Source: Phycisphaerales bacterium
GTDB lineage: Bacteria; Planctomycetota; Phycisphaerae; Phycisphaerales; UBA1924
Assembly (NCBI GenBank): GCA_030149165.1
Contig: JASBRY010000008.1
Coordinates: 372,001-436,000, forward strand
DNA length: 64,000 nt
Direction: 5' to 3'
Each line of letters begins with the position of its first letter. Position 1 is the first letter of the stretch. The notes beneath the pieces were generated by a model. The model searched no databases, was not told the DNA's origin, and saw only the letters and a list, made by a program, of their open reading frames with translations. A program made the translations under genes and the position numbers. Shown one piece after another: positions 46,362 through 56,742 of the stretch.

Positions 46362-47509
46362 AAGCACTCCAGTGCATCCCCTATGTCCTCAAACAGATCA
46401 CACGCAATCGCGTGCGTTCCTTGCTGACCATCGTGGGGATCGCGATCTCGATGTTCCTGTTCACTTCCGTACAAGCGATGAATCAGGGGGTGACCATCGC
46501 GACGAGCGAGACCGCAAATGACACGACACTCGTTGTCTATCGCGAGGATCGGTTCTGTCCCGCGACCAGTCAACTCCCGCAGGATTATCAGGGGCGCATC
46601 GAAAGGATCGACGGTGTCCGAAGTGTCACGCCGATGAAGATCGTGGTCTCGAACTGCCGAACCAGTCTCGATGTCATCACTTTCCGAGGAGTACCCAAGG
46701 ACGAGTTCATCAGCGGTCCCGGCGCGAAGTTTGAGGTCATCGATGGATCATTCGATGAGTGGCGCTCGCGCACCGACGCAGCGATCCTGGGAGAAACGCT
46801 CGCTCAGCGCCGCGGACTCAAGCCGGGGATGCGTTTCGATGCCGCGGGGATCACGGCGTATGTTGCTGCGGTGGTCCGCTCACCCGACCCGCAGGATCAG
46901 AATGTCGCATACACAGCGCTGGAGTTTGTCCAGCTCGCGGGAAGGGATCAGCTGGGGATCGTGACTCAGTTTAATGTGAAGGTCGAGGAGTCCTCCATGC
47001 TCGATCGCGTCGCGGAGGACATCGACGAGATGTTCCGGACCGCTCAAGAACCAACGGCGACATTCAGCGAGAAAGCATTCATCGGCCGCGTCGCGGACGA
47101 CATCATCGAGCTCGTCGGCTTCGCTCGCTGGCTCGGGATCGGATGCTTGGCAGCGGTCCTCGCGCTGGTCGCGAACTCCATTGTTCTTGGCGTGCAGAGC
47201 CGAGTGTCAGAGCATGCGGTTCTGCAGACGCTCGGATTCTCCGCGAGGCTTGTCGCGCTGCTGATCATCGTCGAAGGCGTGTTGCTTTCGCTCATCGGAG
47301 GGGCGCTCGGCGCTCTCGCGGCATTGATCGTCGCAAGCGTCGGTAGCTTCGCACTCTCTGTTGAAGGCACAAGCATCCCCATCGTCGCTGGTCCCGCACT
47401 GCTCCTGACAGGCATCCTCATCTGCGGCATCATCGGAACACTCGCGGGACTCTTGCCTGCGTGGCAAGCTTCTCGGAAGGAGATCGCGGCATGCTTCCGA
47501 GCCGCGTGA
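46358..47509 (+). CDS. ABC transporter permease (MacB/FtsX-type)
   Basis: NRVRSLLTIVGIAISMFLFTSVQ N-term TM; C-terminal FtsX-like TM block. Confidence 0.88.
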   Translation: MKALQCIPYVLKQITRNRVRSLLTIVGIAISMFLFTSVQAMNQGVTIATSETANDTTLVVYREDRFCPATSQLPQDYQGRIERIDGVRSVTPMKIVVSNCRTSLDVITFRGVPKDEFISGPGAKFEVIDGSFDEWRSRTDAAILGETLAQRRGLKPGMRFDAAGITAYVAAVVRSPDPQDQNVAYTALEFVQLAGRDQLGIVTQFNVKVEESSMLDRVAEDIDEMFRTAQEPTATFSEKAFIGRVADDIIELVGFARWLGIGCLAAVLALVANSIVLGVQSRVSEHAVLQTLGFSARLVALLIIVEGVLLSLIGGALGALAALIVASVGSFALSVEGTSIPIVAGPALLLTGILICGIIGTLAGLLPAWQASRKEIAACFRAA

Positions 47510-47516
47510 GCACACC

Positions 47517-48689
47517 ATGAGACAGCTCCCATTCCAGTACGCGCTTCGCAATCTTGGACGCTCTCGCGTACGCCTCATCGCGTCGCTCCTTGGCTCGACG
47601 CTGGTCGTGCTGCTCGTGCTCGCCTCAGGCGGTTTCGTTCGCGGCATGCAGCGCACGCTCACGCAAGACCAATCGATGAATCAGAACATCATGATCCTGG
47701 GAACAGGAAGCGAGGAAGGGGTCGAGCGATCTCAGATCGACGCGTCTGTCGCCGGGATCGCTGGAGCGAGTATCTCAGGGATCAAGGAACGCGCCGGCGT
47801 GCTCTTTGTCTCACCAGAGATCCACGCGGCGCTGCCTGTCCAACTTTCCGGTGAATCCGAGCAGGACTTCCCCGCCGTGATGCGAGGCGTGCGCGATGTA
47901 GCGTTGCTGGTCCATCCGGAGGTCGAGATCATCGAAGGACGACCACCTCGTCAGGGACACGAGGAGTTGATGGTGGGATCCCTCGCCGCGACCCGGCTGG
48001 GGATTCCGGACGAACGCTTGCACATCGGACAGACTATCCACTTCGATGATCGCGACTGGACCATCGTGGGACGATTCAGCGCCCCAAACACAGTCATGAA
48101 CGCGGAGATCTGGATCCCGCTGACTGATCTGCAGATCGCGACCAATCGCGAGTCCTCGCTCTCGTGCGTGATCGTCTCGCTCGACAGCGGGACATTCGCC
48201 GACGCTGATCTCTTTGCAAAGAGCCGGCTGGATCTTGAGATCACGGCGATCCGAGAGAATGCTTATTACGCTTCGATCGCGGCGTTCTACGCGCCGATTC
48301 GAGTGATGATCATCGTCACCGCGTCTCTGATCGCGACAGGAGGGATCCTCGGAGGACTCAACACCATGTACGCCGCGTTCGCGGCTCGCGTGCGAGAGGT
48401 TGGCATGCTCCAGGCATTGGGGTATACGCGTTCCGCGATTGTGATGAGTCTCACAGAGGAGTCTGTATTCTCCGCCGCGTGCGGTGCCCTGCTGGGGTCG
48501 ATCATCGGGCTCATGCTGCTCGATGGACTCGCCGTTCGATTCTCGATGGGTGCGTTCGCGTTATCGATCGATCCGCCCGTGCTGCTTACTGGATTGCTTG
48601 GAGGGCTCGTCGTCGGATTCATCGGCGCGATCCCCCCTGCCGTCCGTTGTCTTCGCCTCCCGATCACCGAGGCACTCAAATCACATTAA
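47517..48689 (+). CDS. ABC transporter permease (MacB/FtsX-type)
   Basis: FQYALRNLGRSRVRLIASLLGSTLVVLLVLA; REVGMLQALGYTRSAIVMSLTEE. Confidence 0.88.
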   Translation: MRQLPFQYALRNLGRSRVRLIASLLGSTLVVLLVLASGGFVRGMQRTLTQDQSMNQNIMILGTGSEEGVERSQIDASVAGIAGASISGIKERAGVLFVSPEIHAALPVQLSGESEQDFPAVMRGVRDVALLVHPEVEIIEGRPPRQGHEELMVGSLAATRLGIPDERLHIGQTIHFDDRDWTIVGRFSAPNTVMNAEIWIPLTDLQIATNRESSLSCVIVSLDSGTFADADLFAKSRLDLEITAIRENAYYASIAAFYAPIRVMIIVTASLIATGGILGGLNTMYAAFAARVREVGMLQALGYTRSAIVMSLTEESVFSAACGALLGSIIGLMLLDGLAVRFSMGAFALSIDPPVLLTGLLGGLVVGFIGAIPPAVRCLRLPITEALKSH

Positions 48690-48713
48690 CCCAAAGCATA
48701 CAAGGAGTATGTC

Positions 48714-49235
48714 ATGCTGAAATCATCCACCATTGCACTCATCGCATCAACACTCATGGTCTTGAGTGGATGCCAAGACACATCGAACTCGTCACAAACA
48801 CAAGCCCCGTCATCAACTCAAGCGACAACACCCACTTGGGTGCTCACCAGTGCCCCTGCTGGAGATGTTTCTGTGACTGAAGCCAAAGCATCAGCAAGCG
48901 AGGGAGATCAGATCGTCATCCGCGGACGGATCGGTGGACGCCGCTCCCCTATCAGCAGTGAGAGCCCCATTTTCACCATTGTGGATCTCGAACTAGAGTA
49001 CTGTGGTCAGTTCAGCGCGGACGGCTGTCGAACCCCTTGGGATTACTGCTGCGAGACTCCTGAAACACTGACCATGAACTCCGCGACTGTGCAAGTCCAA
49101 GGGAGCGAGGTCGATCTCACGGCTGCTGGACTCGAACCACTGGACGAGGTGGTGCTGATCGGTGTTGTTGGGCCACGCCCTGACCAGCAAGTTCTGACGA
49201 TCCGGGCTACCGGCCTCTATTCCGTCGGCGGGTAA
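48714..49235 (+). CDS. Lipoprotein with Cys-rich motif, unknown function
   Basis: Lipobox VLSGC; EYCGQFSADGCRTPWDYCCE. Confidence 0.7.
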   Translation: MLKSSTIALIASTLMVLSGCQDTSNSSQTQAPSSTQATTPTWVLTSAPAGDVSVTEAKASASEGDQIVIRGRIGGRRSPISSESPIFTIVDLELEYCGQFSADGCRTPWDYCCETPETLTMNSATVQVQGSEVDLTAAGLEPLDEVVLIGVVGPRPDQQVLTIRATGLYSVGG

Positions 49236-49270
49236 ACTCGTTGGTCTGGAGTGAACAGAGCGTGCTGCTT

Positions 49271-49292
49271 GATATGTCTGGATTCACATATC
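49271..49292. other. Inverted repeat GATATGT - 8 nt - ACATATC
   Basis: 7-bp perfect arms in the intergenic gap 49236-49501. Confidence 0.35.
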
Positions 49293-49501
49293 AGAATCTG
49301 TACCGTTCATCATGTCCAGCATGTGACACGAGGGCAGGCACAGAAATCTATGTATCAACTCGTGCATAGGTGCCAGAGATTTATACCTTTCATAATCCGC
49401 CCTCCCTCGATCAACATCCTGTGAACCAACCCTCTGTAGTTCGATCAGATCATTTGTATAAGTGATGAACTGCTTTTGTTGTGAGCGTGATACTATTCCC
49501 T

Positions 49502-50113
49502 ATGCGCTCATACACCATATCTATAAGCACAATCCTGCTGCTGATTTCACTCGCTATCACTGCGTGCAAAGAAAGCAGCGTCAAAGAACAACGCATCGAG
49601 AAAGGCATTGAGCAGTTCGAATATACCGAGCCGCCGGCTACACCCGAAACGGATCCGATGATCTCAAATCAATCCGAAATAACAAGCACCGATCATCCAT
49701 GGCAACCCCCTCAAAGCTGGACTAAAGATGACACACCACGATCGATGAGACTCGCGACCTACATAATCCCATCGGAAGCCGGGGATCAGGAGGTCGCAGT
49801 CACACGATTCCCTGGACAGGTCGGAGGCGTGCTCGCGAACATCAATCGATGGCGTGGACAGATGGGACTGCAACCGATCGCGGAGCCGGAACTCGCGGAT
49901 CACATCGATCGGTTCATGCTCAAAATACTGGATGACTCCTTCGATGGATACCAAACCCGCATCGAATCGGAGCAGGGCGTGATGATCGCCGTAGGCATAT
50001 TCCAAGAGTCGATCAACCAGACCTGGTTCGTACGATCAACACTCCCAGATCCCGAGATCGCGGATCAACTCCAAGACCAGATCATCGAGTTCGCACGCTC
50101 AATCGCACAGTAA
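49502..50113 (+). CDS. Putative lipoprotein upstream of ccsBA
   Basis: ISLAITACKES lipobox-like; short ORF immediately before ccsBA. Confidence 0.6.
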   Translation: MRSYTISISTILLLISLAITACKESSVKEQRIEKGIEQFEYTEPPATPETDPMISNQSEITSTDHPWQPPQSWTKDDTPRSMRLATYIIPSEAGDQEVAVTRFPGQVGGVLANINRWRGQMGLQPIAEPELADHIDRFMLKILDDSFDGYQTRIESEQGVMIAVGIFQESINQTWFVRSTLPDPEIADQLQDQIIEFARSIAQ

Positions 50114-50126
50114 GGCAGGTCGATAC

Positions 50127-53018
50127 ATGCTCAAGCGATTGCTTTCAACGCTCGCATCTCTCAAGCTCACCGTTCTACTCCTCTCGCTCGCGATGATCCT
50201 GATTTTCGTCGGCACACTCGCACAGACATACCTAGGGGTCTGGCAAGCGGTCGATACATACTTCCGCTCGTGGATCGCGATGATTGACTTCGGAATCTTG
50301 CTGAGCGGGGATCCAGGAAAGCTCCGCTTCCCGTTTCCCGGCGGACTCACCATCTCCGCGCTCATGATCCTCAACCTGCTCGCGGCACACATCATCCGAT
50401 TCAAAGCATCGCGCAAACGCATCGGGATCCTTGTGCTCCACGCGGGACTCATCGTGCTGCTGCTCGGAGAGTTTGTAACAGGGTTCTTCGCTGACGAGGG
50501 GATGATGTCGATCGACGAGGGACAGCGATCTTCATTCCTCGAAGACATCCGTGAGGTGGAGATTGCGGTCGTCGATCCAAGTCACGACGAGCACGATCGG
50601 GTCATCTCTGTCCCGATGAGCATGATCGTGCGTGCGGCACGAACCGACCAAATCATCAGCGATGATCGGCTCCCCTTTGCGATCCAAGTCCAGCAGTGGA
50701 TGCCCAACGCGCAGCTGTTCCGAGCAGATCCCAGCAACTCACAGAATCCAGCGACCGATGGGATCGGACTCGAAGCACGCGCCGAGGAAATCCAACAGGT
50801 GTCCGGCATCGAAGCGAACAAGTCTGACGCTCCCGCGGTGTACGTGACCCTGATGGACAACGACAATCCAATCGGGACGTGGATGCTCTCGTCCATGCTC
50901 ACCGATCTGCAAAGGGTGGAACACGGCAACAATATCTATGGATTAGCTCTGCGTTACAAGCGGACCTACCTCCCCTACGAGATACATCTCAACGATTTCA
51001 GCCACGACATTTTCACGGGCACTTCGATCGCGAAGAACTTCTCGAGTGATGTGCGGATCATCGATCCAACGAATGGCACTGATCGTGAGGTGCGGATCTG
51101 GATGAATAACCCGCTCAGATACGCCGGACGCACGTTTTATCAAGCGTCGTATAAACAAGACGGCAGCGGGACGGTGCTGCAGGTCGTCCGGAATCCGGGC
51201 TGGCTCATGCCCTACCTCGCGTGCATCCTCGTCAGCGTCGGGATGACCTATCACTTCCTGCAGACCATGATCGGATTCATGCGCCGACGATTGCGGGATG
51301 GCCCGATCCTGATGGGTGCTTCACCAGCTCCCAAAGGAACGATCGATGTCGCTTTGCCGCTTGTGGTGTTCGGGATCGGAATGATGGTCGCGCTGAGTTC
51401 TACGCTCAGACCACAGCCCCTGAGTGATCTTGATACGCAGCGGTTCGCTGAGCTTCCAGTCTCCTCAGGAGGACGCATCAAACCAATCGATACCGCGGCA
51501 CGATCCATGATGATGGTCGCTGGAGGCAAGCAAACGACAACATCAGACGAGGGACGAATCTCCGCGGTCCGATTCATGATTGACCTGATCGCGAATCCCG
51601 ATCAGATCAGAGGTCTCCCGCTCGTGCGGATCGATCATCCCGATGTGCTCGCGATGATCGACAAAGACCCTTCGCAGAGCGGTAGACACCCACTGGATGC
51701 GATCGAGCCGCATTGGTCAGCGATCACACAACAAGCAAGTCAGGCGCACGGCATTGATCCCAAGGAACGCGATGGATTCCAACGCGCGATCATCCAGCTC
51801 CATGATCGTGTCAATCGTGTGCTTTCGTACGCACAAATGCATCAGCCGTTTGCCATCCCCCCACTGTCTGCTGATGGTCAATGGCAACCATTCCACGACG
51901 CATTTCTTGATGATCAAGGATCAGACACACCTCACCCAAGCGTGGCACACCTCACTGCAATCATGAACGCCGCGAATATTGGTGATTCAGAGGGGTTTTC
52001 AGCTTCGGCGGATTCATACTACATGCTGCTTGAACAATCGATGCCTGAGGTGATGCGAAAGATGCGTCTGGAGGTCTGGTTCAATCGTGCATCATTGTTT
52101 ACGACGACGACCGCGGTGTACATCCTCGCGTTCCTCTGCGTGTGTTTCTCATTTGTAGCACGCGCCGGATCGCACAACGCGAAGCTTGCGGAACGACTGC
52201 GATCCAGCTCATGGATGCTCCTGCTTGTCGCGGTGCTCGTGCATACGCTCGCGATCGGGTTACGGATCTATCTGCAGGATCGACCTCCGGTGACCAATCT
52301 CTACTCATCTGCGATCTTTGTGGGTTGGGCATCAGCGCTCGCGGGGTTGGTAATCGAGCGTTTCTTCCGGCTAGGGATCGCTGTCTTGGGGGCTACCGCG
52401 ATCGGGACCTCGACGCTCATCATCGCGCACAACCTCGGGAACGACGGTGACACGATGCAGATGATGCAAGCCGTGCTCGACAGCAACTTCTGGCTCGCGA
52501 CGCATGTCATCACAATCACGCTCGGATACTCCGCGACCTTCCTCGCTGGCTCGATCGCGATGATCTATCTCATTGCTCAGATCTGCACCAAAGCCGTGAC
52601 CCCTGAACGAGAACGCTCGATGATCCGCATGGTCTACGGCGTCGTCTGTTTCGCGATGCTGCTGAGTTTCGTAGGGACAGTGCTCGGAGGGATCTGGGCC
52701 GACCAATCTTGGGGACGATTCTGGGGATGGGATCCGAAGGAGAATGGTGCCGCTCTGGTGGTACTCATCAACGCGATTATCCTACATGCTCGCTGGGGAG
52801 GCTTGGTCCGAGCTCGAGGGATTGCCGTGCTCGCCGTAGCAGGAAACATAGTCACCGCATGGAGTTGGTTCGGGACCAACATGCTGGGAGTCGGCCTCCA
52901 CTCCTATGGCTTCATGGACTCCGCATTGATTTGGCTAGCTCTCTTTGTCGTCGCGCAAATCATGCTGATGCTTACTGCATTCATTCCAAAAAAACTGAAA
53001 CGAACCACTACCTCCTGA
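50127..53018 (+). CDS. Fused cytochrome c biogenesis protein CcsBA (ResB-CcsA)
   Basis: ResB-like N-term LKRLLSTLASLKLTVLLLSLAMILIFVGTLAQ; CcsA WWD-type motif WADQSWGRFWGWDPKENGAALVVLINAIILHARWGG. Confidence 0.93.
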   Translation: MLKRLLSTLASLKLTVLLLSLAMILIFVGTLAQTYLGVWQAVDTYFRSWIAMIDFGILLSGDPGKLRFPFPGGLTISALMILNLLAAHIIRFKASRKRIGILVLHAGLIVLLLGEFVTGFFADEGMMSIDEGQRSSFLEDIREVEIAVVDPSHDEHDRVISVPMSMIVRAARTDQIISDDRLPFAIQVQQWMPNAQLFRADPSNSQNPATDGIGLEARAEEIQQVSGIEANKSDAPAVYVTLMDNDNPIGTWMLSSMLTDLQRVEHGNNIYGLALRYKRTYLPYEIHLNDFSHDIFTGTSIAKNFSSDVRIIDPTNGTDREVRIWMNNPLRYAGRTFYQASYKQDGSGTVLQVVRNPGWLMPYLACILVSVGMTYHFLQTMIGFMRRRLRDGPILMGASPAPKGTIDVALPLVVFGIGMMVALSSTLRPQPLSDLDTQRFAELPVSSGGRIKPIDTAARSMMMVAGGKQTTTSDEGRISAVRFMIDLIANPDQIRGLPLVRIDHPDVLAMIDKDPSQSGRHPLDAIEPHWSAITQQASQAHGIDPKERDGFQRAIIQLHDRVNRVLSYAQMHQPFAIPPLSADGQWQPFHDAFLDDQGSDTPHPSVAHLTAIMNAANIGDSEGFSASADSYYMLLEQSMPEVMRKMRLEVWFNRASLFTTTTAVYILAFLCVCFSFVARAGSHNAKLAERLRSSSWMLLLVAVLVHTLAIGLRIYLQDRPPVTNLYSSAIFVGWASALAGLVIERFFRLGIAVLGATAIGTSTLIIAHNLGNDGDTMQMMQAVLDSNFWLATHVITITLGYSATFLAGSIAMIYLIAQICTKAVTPERERSMIRMVYGVVCFAMLLSFVGTVLGGIWADQSWGRFWGWDPKENGAALVVLINAIILHARWGGLVRARGIAVLAVAGNIVTAWSWFGTNMLGVGLHSYGFMDSALIWLALFVVAQIMLMLTAFIPKKLKRTTTS

Positions 53019-53079
53019 TTTGTATATACGGATACGATTGTCTAATATCTCACAACACACCAACTGATCGTGAGACGCA

Positions 53080-53592
53080 ATGAGCAACACGACTGGCAAA
53101 ACAGGCACACAACGGAGGAGTCTGGTTATCCCTGCCCTGCTGTGTGCCGCTTCGTTGGGTGTATTGGGCGGTCTTGGAGCATTCACTTTCGGATACGGCG
53201 AAGGCACGGCGTATCTCAAGAATGACCCTGCTTCCTGTGCCAACTGCCATGTCATGCAGTCCCACTATGATACTTGGACCAAATCCAGTCACCACGATAT
53301 AGCTACATGCAACGACTGCCACCTCCCGCACGACTTCGGTGGAAAATGGCTGACCAAAGCCGACAACGGCTTCTTTCACTCCCTGGCATTCACCACAGGC
53401 GAGTTCCACGAACCTATCCAGATCAAAGAACGCAACAGACGCGTCACACAGCAGGCGTGTCTGTACTGCCATGACGACTTTGTGGACCACATGCTGCCTT
53501 CGGAGCCTAATGGTGAGATGCAATACTGCGTTCATTGTCATGGTAATGTGGGACACGCCGGACGAGAATCCGGATTTGCTGATCGAGACTGA
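53080..53592 (+). CDS. nrfH: Cytochrome c nitrite reductase small subunit NrfH (tetraheme)
   Basis: N-term TM; four CxxCH: CANCHVMQSHYDTW, CNDCH, CLYCH, CVHCH. Confidence 0.92.
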   Translation: MSNTTGKTGTQRRSLVIPALLCAASLGVLGGLGAFTFGYGEGTAYLKNDPASCANCHVMQSHYDTWTKSSHHDIATCNDCHLPHDFGGKWLTKADNGFFHSLAFTTGEFHEPIQIKERNRRVTQQACLYCHDDFVDHMLPSEPNGEMQYCVHCHGNVGHAGRESGFADRD

Positions 53593-53625
53593 ATGATGCA
53601 TTCATCCTTATGAGAGGACACACGC

Positions 53626-55326
53626 ATGAAAAACAACGCCAAGACAACCGATCTGCGTAACCGCATCCGAAACTCGAGGAACGGGCGTGTGATCCTGCTT
53701 GCTCTTGTGTTCATTGTCGCCGTGATTGCAACACTCGTGGTGACATGGGTGCTTGTGACGATGTTCGGACACAAGCAGGCCGCTAGGACACCATTCATCC
53801 GTGTGACTGAAGTTGATGAAATGACTACTGATCCAGAACCCTGGGGTCAGAACTGGCCGCACCAGTTTGATGGATGGAAAGCGACCTCGGGCGACAAGTT
53901 CTACGGTGGTTCGAGCGCACTCCCACACAGTAAGCTCGATTCACAACCCTGGCTTAAGCGGCTCTACGCCGGATACGCATTCAGCATCGATTACCGCGAA
54001 GCACGCGGGCACGCATACATGCTCTATGACCAAGGCGTGACCGAGCGTGTGACCAAGAAGTCACAAGCAGGCGCGTGTATACACTGCCATGCTGCAAATA
54101 CTGTGATGTATCGTCGAGTCGGTTTGGAAGCGATGGGACAGGAAGTGACCGAAGAATCGCTTGCATCGGATTTCAATATGCCCGCAGTGATCCGTGGGTT
54201 TCAGGAAGTCAGCACCAAGCCGTACGACGAGGTTCTCGCGCTTCTCTTACAGTCACCCGATGGTACTCCGGGTGAAAACGAACCTGCTGTTCCGCAGGCA
54301 CCTATCGGAGGCTTTACCACTGAGTTCAAAGGACAACCTGTGCCAGACGATCATCCAGCACTTGCTGGAGGTGAAGCTCATCCAGTCTCGTGTGTAGATT
54401 GTCATGATCCGAAGACTATGGACATCCGCGTAACACGACCTGGTTTCGTGCTTGGTATGGCCGCGCTCGCTGAGAGCGATGAGCCAACACCTCATATTCC
54501 GAGTGTGGAACGCTGGAGACGTGGCGATCAGAAAGTGCCTTACGATCCGAACAAGGATGGTTCCCGACAAGAAATGCGTTCGTTCGTCTGTGGTCAGTGC
54601 CATGTCGAGTACTACTGTGCGACCAAAGACACGCTCGAGTTCCCTTGGGGCAAGGGGCTCAAAATGGAACAGCTGGAAGCACACTGGGAAGAAAAAACAT
54701 TCCCAGACGGCTCAGCGTTCTACGACTACAAGCACGGCGAGACCGGCGCGGACATCTTCAAGGTCCAGCACCCTGAGTTCGAGCTCTGGAGTCAGGGTAT
54801 CCACGCACGCAGCGGCGTGAGCTGTGCGGACTGTCACATGCCTTACCAGCGCGAAGGCGCGATGAAGCTTTCGAGCCACAATGTGCAGAGCCCGCTCGCC
54901 AATATCAACAACGCGTGTCAACAGTGTCACAACGATGACGAGGCGACGCTCCGCGAGAAGGTCGAGACCATCCAGGGACGCACCCTCGCTCATATGGATC
55001 GCGCGGCGGTTGCGATGACCGATATGCTCGACGCGATCCTTGAAGCGAAAGCTGCGGGAGCATCGGAAGAATCTCTCAAGCCGATCTACGACCTGCAGCG
55101 CAAAGCGATGTGGAGATTGGATTACATCAGCAGCGAGAACTCACGCGGATTCCACGCGGACCAGGAAGCAGTACGCATCCTCGGAGAGTCGATCGACTAC
55201 AGCCGGCAAGCACAAGCGCTCGCGGTCCGTTTGCGAGCTCCGGAAGCACCGAGCACGGATGATCTGCCGATCGAGCCGGTTCAGGGTGTAACACTCCCAG
55301 CTGATCAGCGTCCTTCAGAGAACTAA
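53626..55326 (+). CDS. nrfA: Ammonia-forming cytochrome c nitrite reductase NrfA (pentaheme, CxxCH at heme 1)
   Basis: Heme motifs CIHCH, CVDCH, CGQCH(VEYYC), CADCH, CQQCH; follows nrfH. Confidence 0.92.
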   Translation: MKNNAKTTDLRNRIRNSRNGRVILLALVFIVAVIATLVVTWVLVTMFGHKQAARTPFIRVTEVDEMTTDPEPWGQNWPHQFDGWKATSGDKFYGGSSALPHSKLDSQPWLKRLYAGYAFSIDYREARGHAYMLYDQGVTERVTKKSQAGACIHCHAANTVMYRRVGLEAMGQEVTEESLASDFNMPAVIRGFQEVSTKPYDEVLALLLQSPDGTPGENEPAVPQAPIGGFTTEFKGQPVPDDHPALAGGEAHPVSCVDCHDPKTMDIRVTRPGFVLGMAALAESDEPTPHIPSVERWRRGDQKVPYDPNKDGSRQEMRSFVCGQCHVEYYCATKDTLEFPWGKGLKMEQLEAHWEEKTFPDGSAFYDYKHGETGADIFKVQHPEFELWSQGIHARSGVSCADCHMPYQREGAMKLSSHNVQSPLANINNACQQCHNDDEATLREKVETIQGRTLAHMDRAAVAMTDMLDAILEAKAAGASEESLKPIYDLQRKAMWRLDYISSENSRGFHADQEAVRILGESIDYSRQAQALAVRLRAPEAPSTDDLPIEPVQGVTLPADQRPSEN

Positions 55327-55336
55327 CCTTATTAAT

Positions 55337-55362
55337 GAGGTTCCGCGGAAACGCGGATCCTC
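55337..55362 (+). other. GAAA-tetraloop intercistronic hairpin
   Basis: GAGG-T-TCCGCG-GAAA-CGCGGA-T-CCTC between nrfA and the porin-like gene; no T-run. Confidence 0.6.
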
Positions 55363-55398
55363 GTGTTCACTTGCATACTAATTAACAAGGAAACCGAT

Positions 55399-56742
55399 AT
55401 GAAACGGTCACACGCTATATGTGTTTCGTTGTTGGTGTCACTCGCAAACTGTGCACTCGCAGATCCCGATCCGAAGACCACGACTGACGCTAAGACCGAT
55501 GCTCAGGCCAAAGCTGAGACGAAGGAACACTTCCCGCTCGGATGGTTATCCGATCCGGAGGAACCGGCTGAGGATCTCTTTGATGCGCTTGTATCGGGAA
55601 AGATTCATCTGGACAATCGATTGAGGATGGAACTCGCGGACACCACTGGGCGCCGAACTTCTTCGGCGTTCACCAATCGATTGCGTTTGGGATATGAATC
55701 CAAGCCGATCGAGGGATTCAGCGGGTTCATCGAGATGGAGAATGTCTCCACATTTGATAGCGACGGCTACTTTGTCCCCGCAACCGGAGACGGCGATCCC
55801 ACCCGCACTGTCGTCGCGGACCCGATCGGGACAGAGATCAACCAGGCGCACATTCGATACAATCCACAAAGTTTTGAAGGGTCTGATCTCTCGCTTGATC
55901 TGAAAGCGGGGCGCCAGCGGATCATTCTCGATGATTCACGATTTGTAGGCAATGTCGGCTGGAGACAGTTCGAGCAGACCTACGACGCGGTCAGTATTCG
56001 CTCGAATCTTGGAGTCAAGGACCTCAGTGTGTTCTACGCGTATGTGTGGGGTGTGCAACGCATCTTTGGTCCTGATGGATTGAATCCAGAATCGGACACT
56101 CACATTATCAACGTATCCTACCAGTTTGCTCCTGAGTTCAAAGCGACCGGATTCGCGTATCTGCTGGACTTCAAATCGGATCTTCCCGCAAACTCAAGCG
56201 ACACCTACGGCGTCCGCTTGTCGGGCAAACTCGCTGACGATGCTGAAGACTCTGAAGATATGTTCGTCGAGTATGAGCTGACCTACGCCAATCAGACTGA
56301 TTCGGGACGCAACGCGACCAACTATCATGCGGATTTCTATGCCGCGCAGCTCAAAATCACTCAACCGGGCTTTGGGCACTTTGTCGTTGGTTACCAGTTC
56401 CTCGGAAGCGACAACGGCATCTTTGCATTCCGTTTCCCGCTCGGCACCAACCACAAGTTCCAGGGATTCGCGGACAACTTCCTCACGACACCCGCATTTG
56501 GTCTACAGGATCTGTATGTGGGGCTGGGACTCGACCTCCCTTGGAAGATCAAGGGGAGCGTGACCTACCACCAGTTCTGGTCTGATCAAGGCAGCAATGA
56601 TCTCGGTGATGAGATCGATGTCGTTGCGTCGAAGAAACTCTCGGCCAACTGGTCTGTGCTCGCAAAGTATGCCTATTTCAATGGCGATCGCACTCAGCCT
56701 GACACCGAACGTTTCTGGTTGATGACCACATTCCAGTTCTGA
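55399..56742 (+). CDS. Outer-membrane porin-like protein (alginate-export/OprD-type beta-barrel suspected)
   Basis: Signal peptide; amphipathic beta-barrel pattern; C-terminal aromatic FQF; LKAGRQRIILDDSRFVGNVGWRQFEQTYDAV. Confidence 0.75.
   Translation: MKRSHAICVSLLVSLANCALADPDPKTTTDAKTDAQAKAETKEHFPLGWLSDPEEPAEDLFDALVSGKIHLDNRLRMELADTTGRRTSSAFTNRLRLGYESKPIEGFSGFIEMENVSTFDSDGYFVPATGDGDPTRTVVADPIGTEINQAHIRYNPQSFEGSDLSLDLKAGRQRIILDDSRFVGNVGWRQFEQTYDAVSIRSNLGVKDLSVFYAYVWGVQRIFGPDGLNPESDTHIINVSYQFAPEFKATGFAYLLDFKSDLPANSSDTYGVRLSGKLADDAEDSEDMFVEYELTYANQTDSGRNATNYHADFYAAQLKITQPGFGHFVVGYQFLGSDNGIFAFRFPLGTNHKFQGFADNFLTTPAFGLQDLYVGLGLDLPWKIKGSVTYHQFWSDQGSNDLGDEIDVVASKKLSANWSVLAKYAYFNGDRTQPDTERFWLMTTFQF

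Noticed and set aside
54253-54684. Minus-strand 143-aa ORF within nrfA and similar long antisense ORFs throughout
   Set aside because: Antisense to well-supported genes; GC-rich codon bias creates long spurious frames
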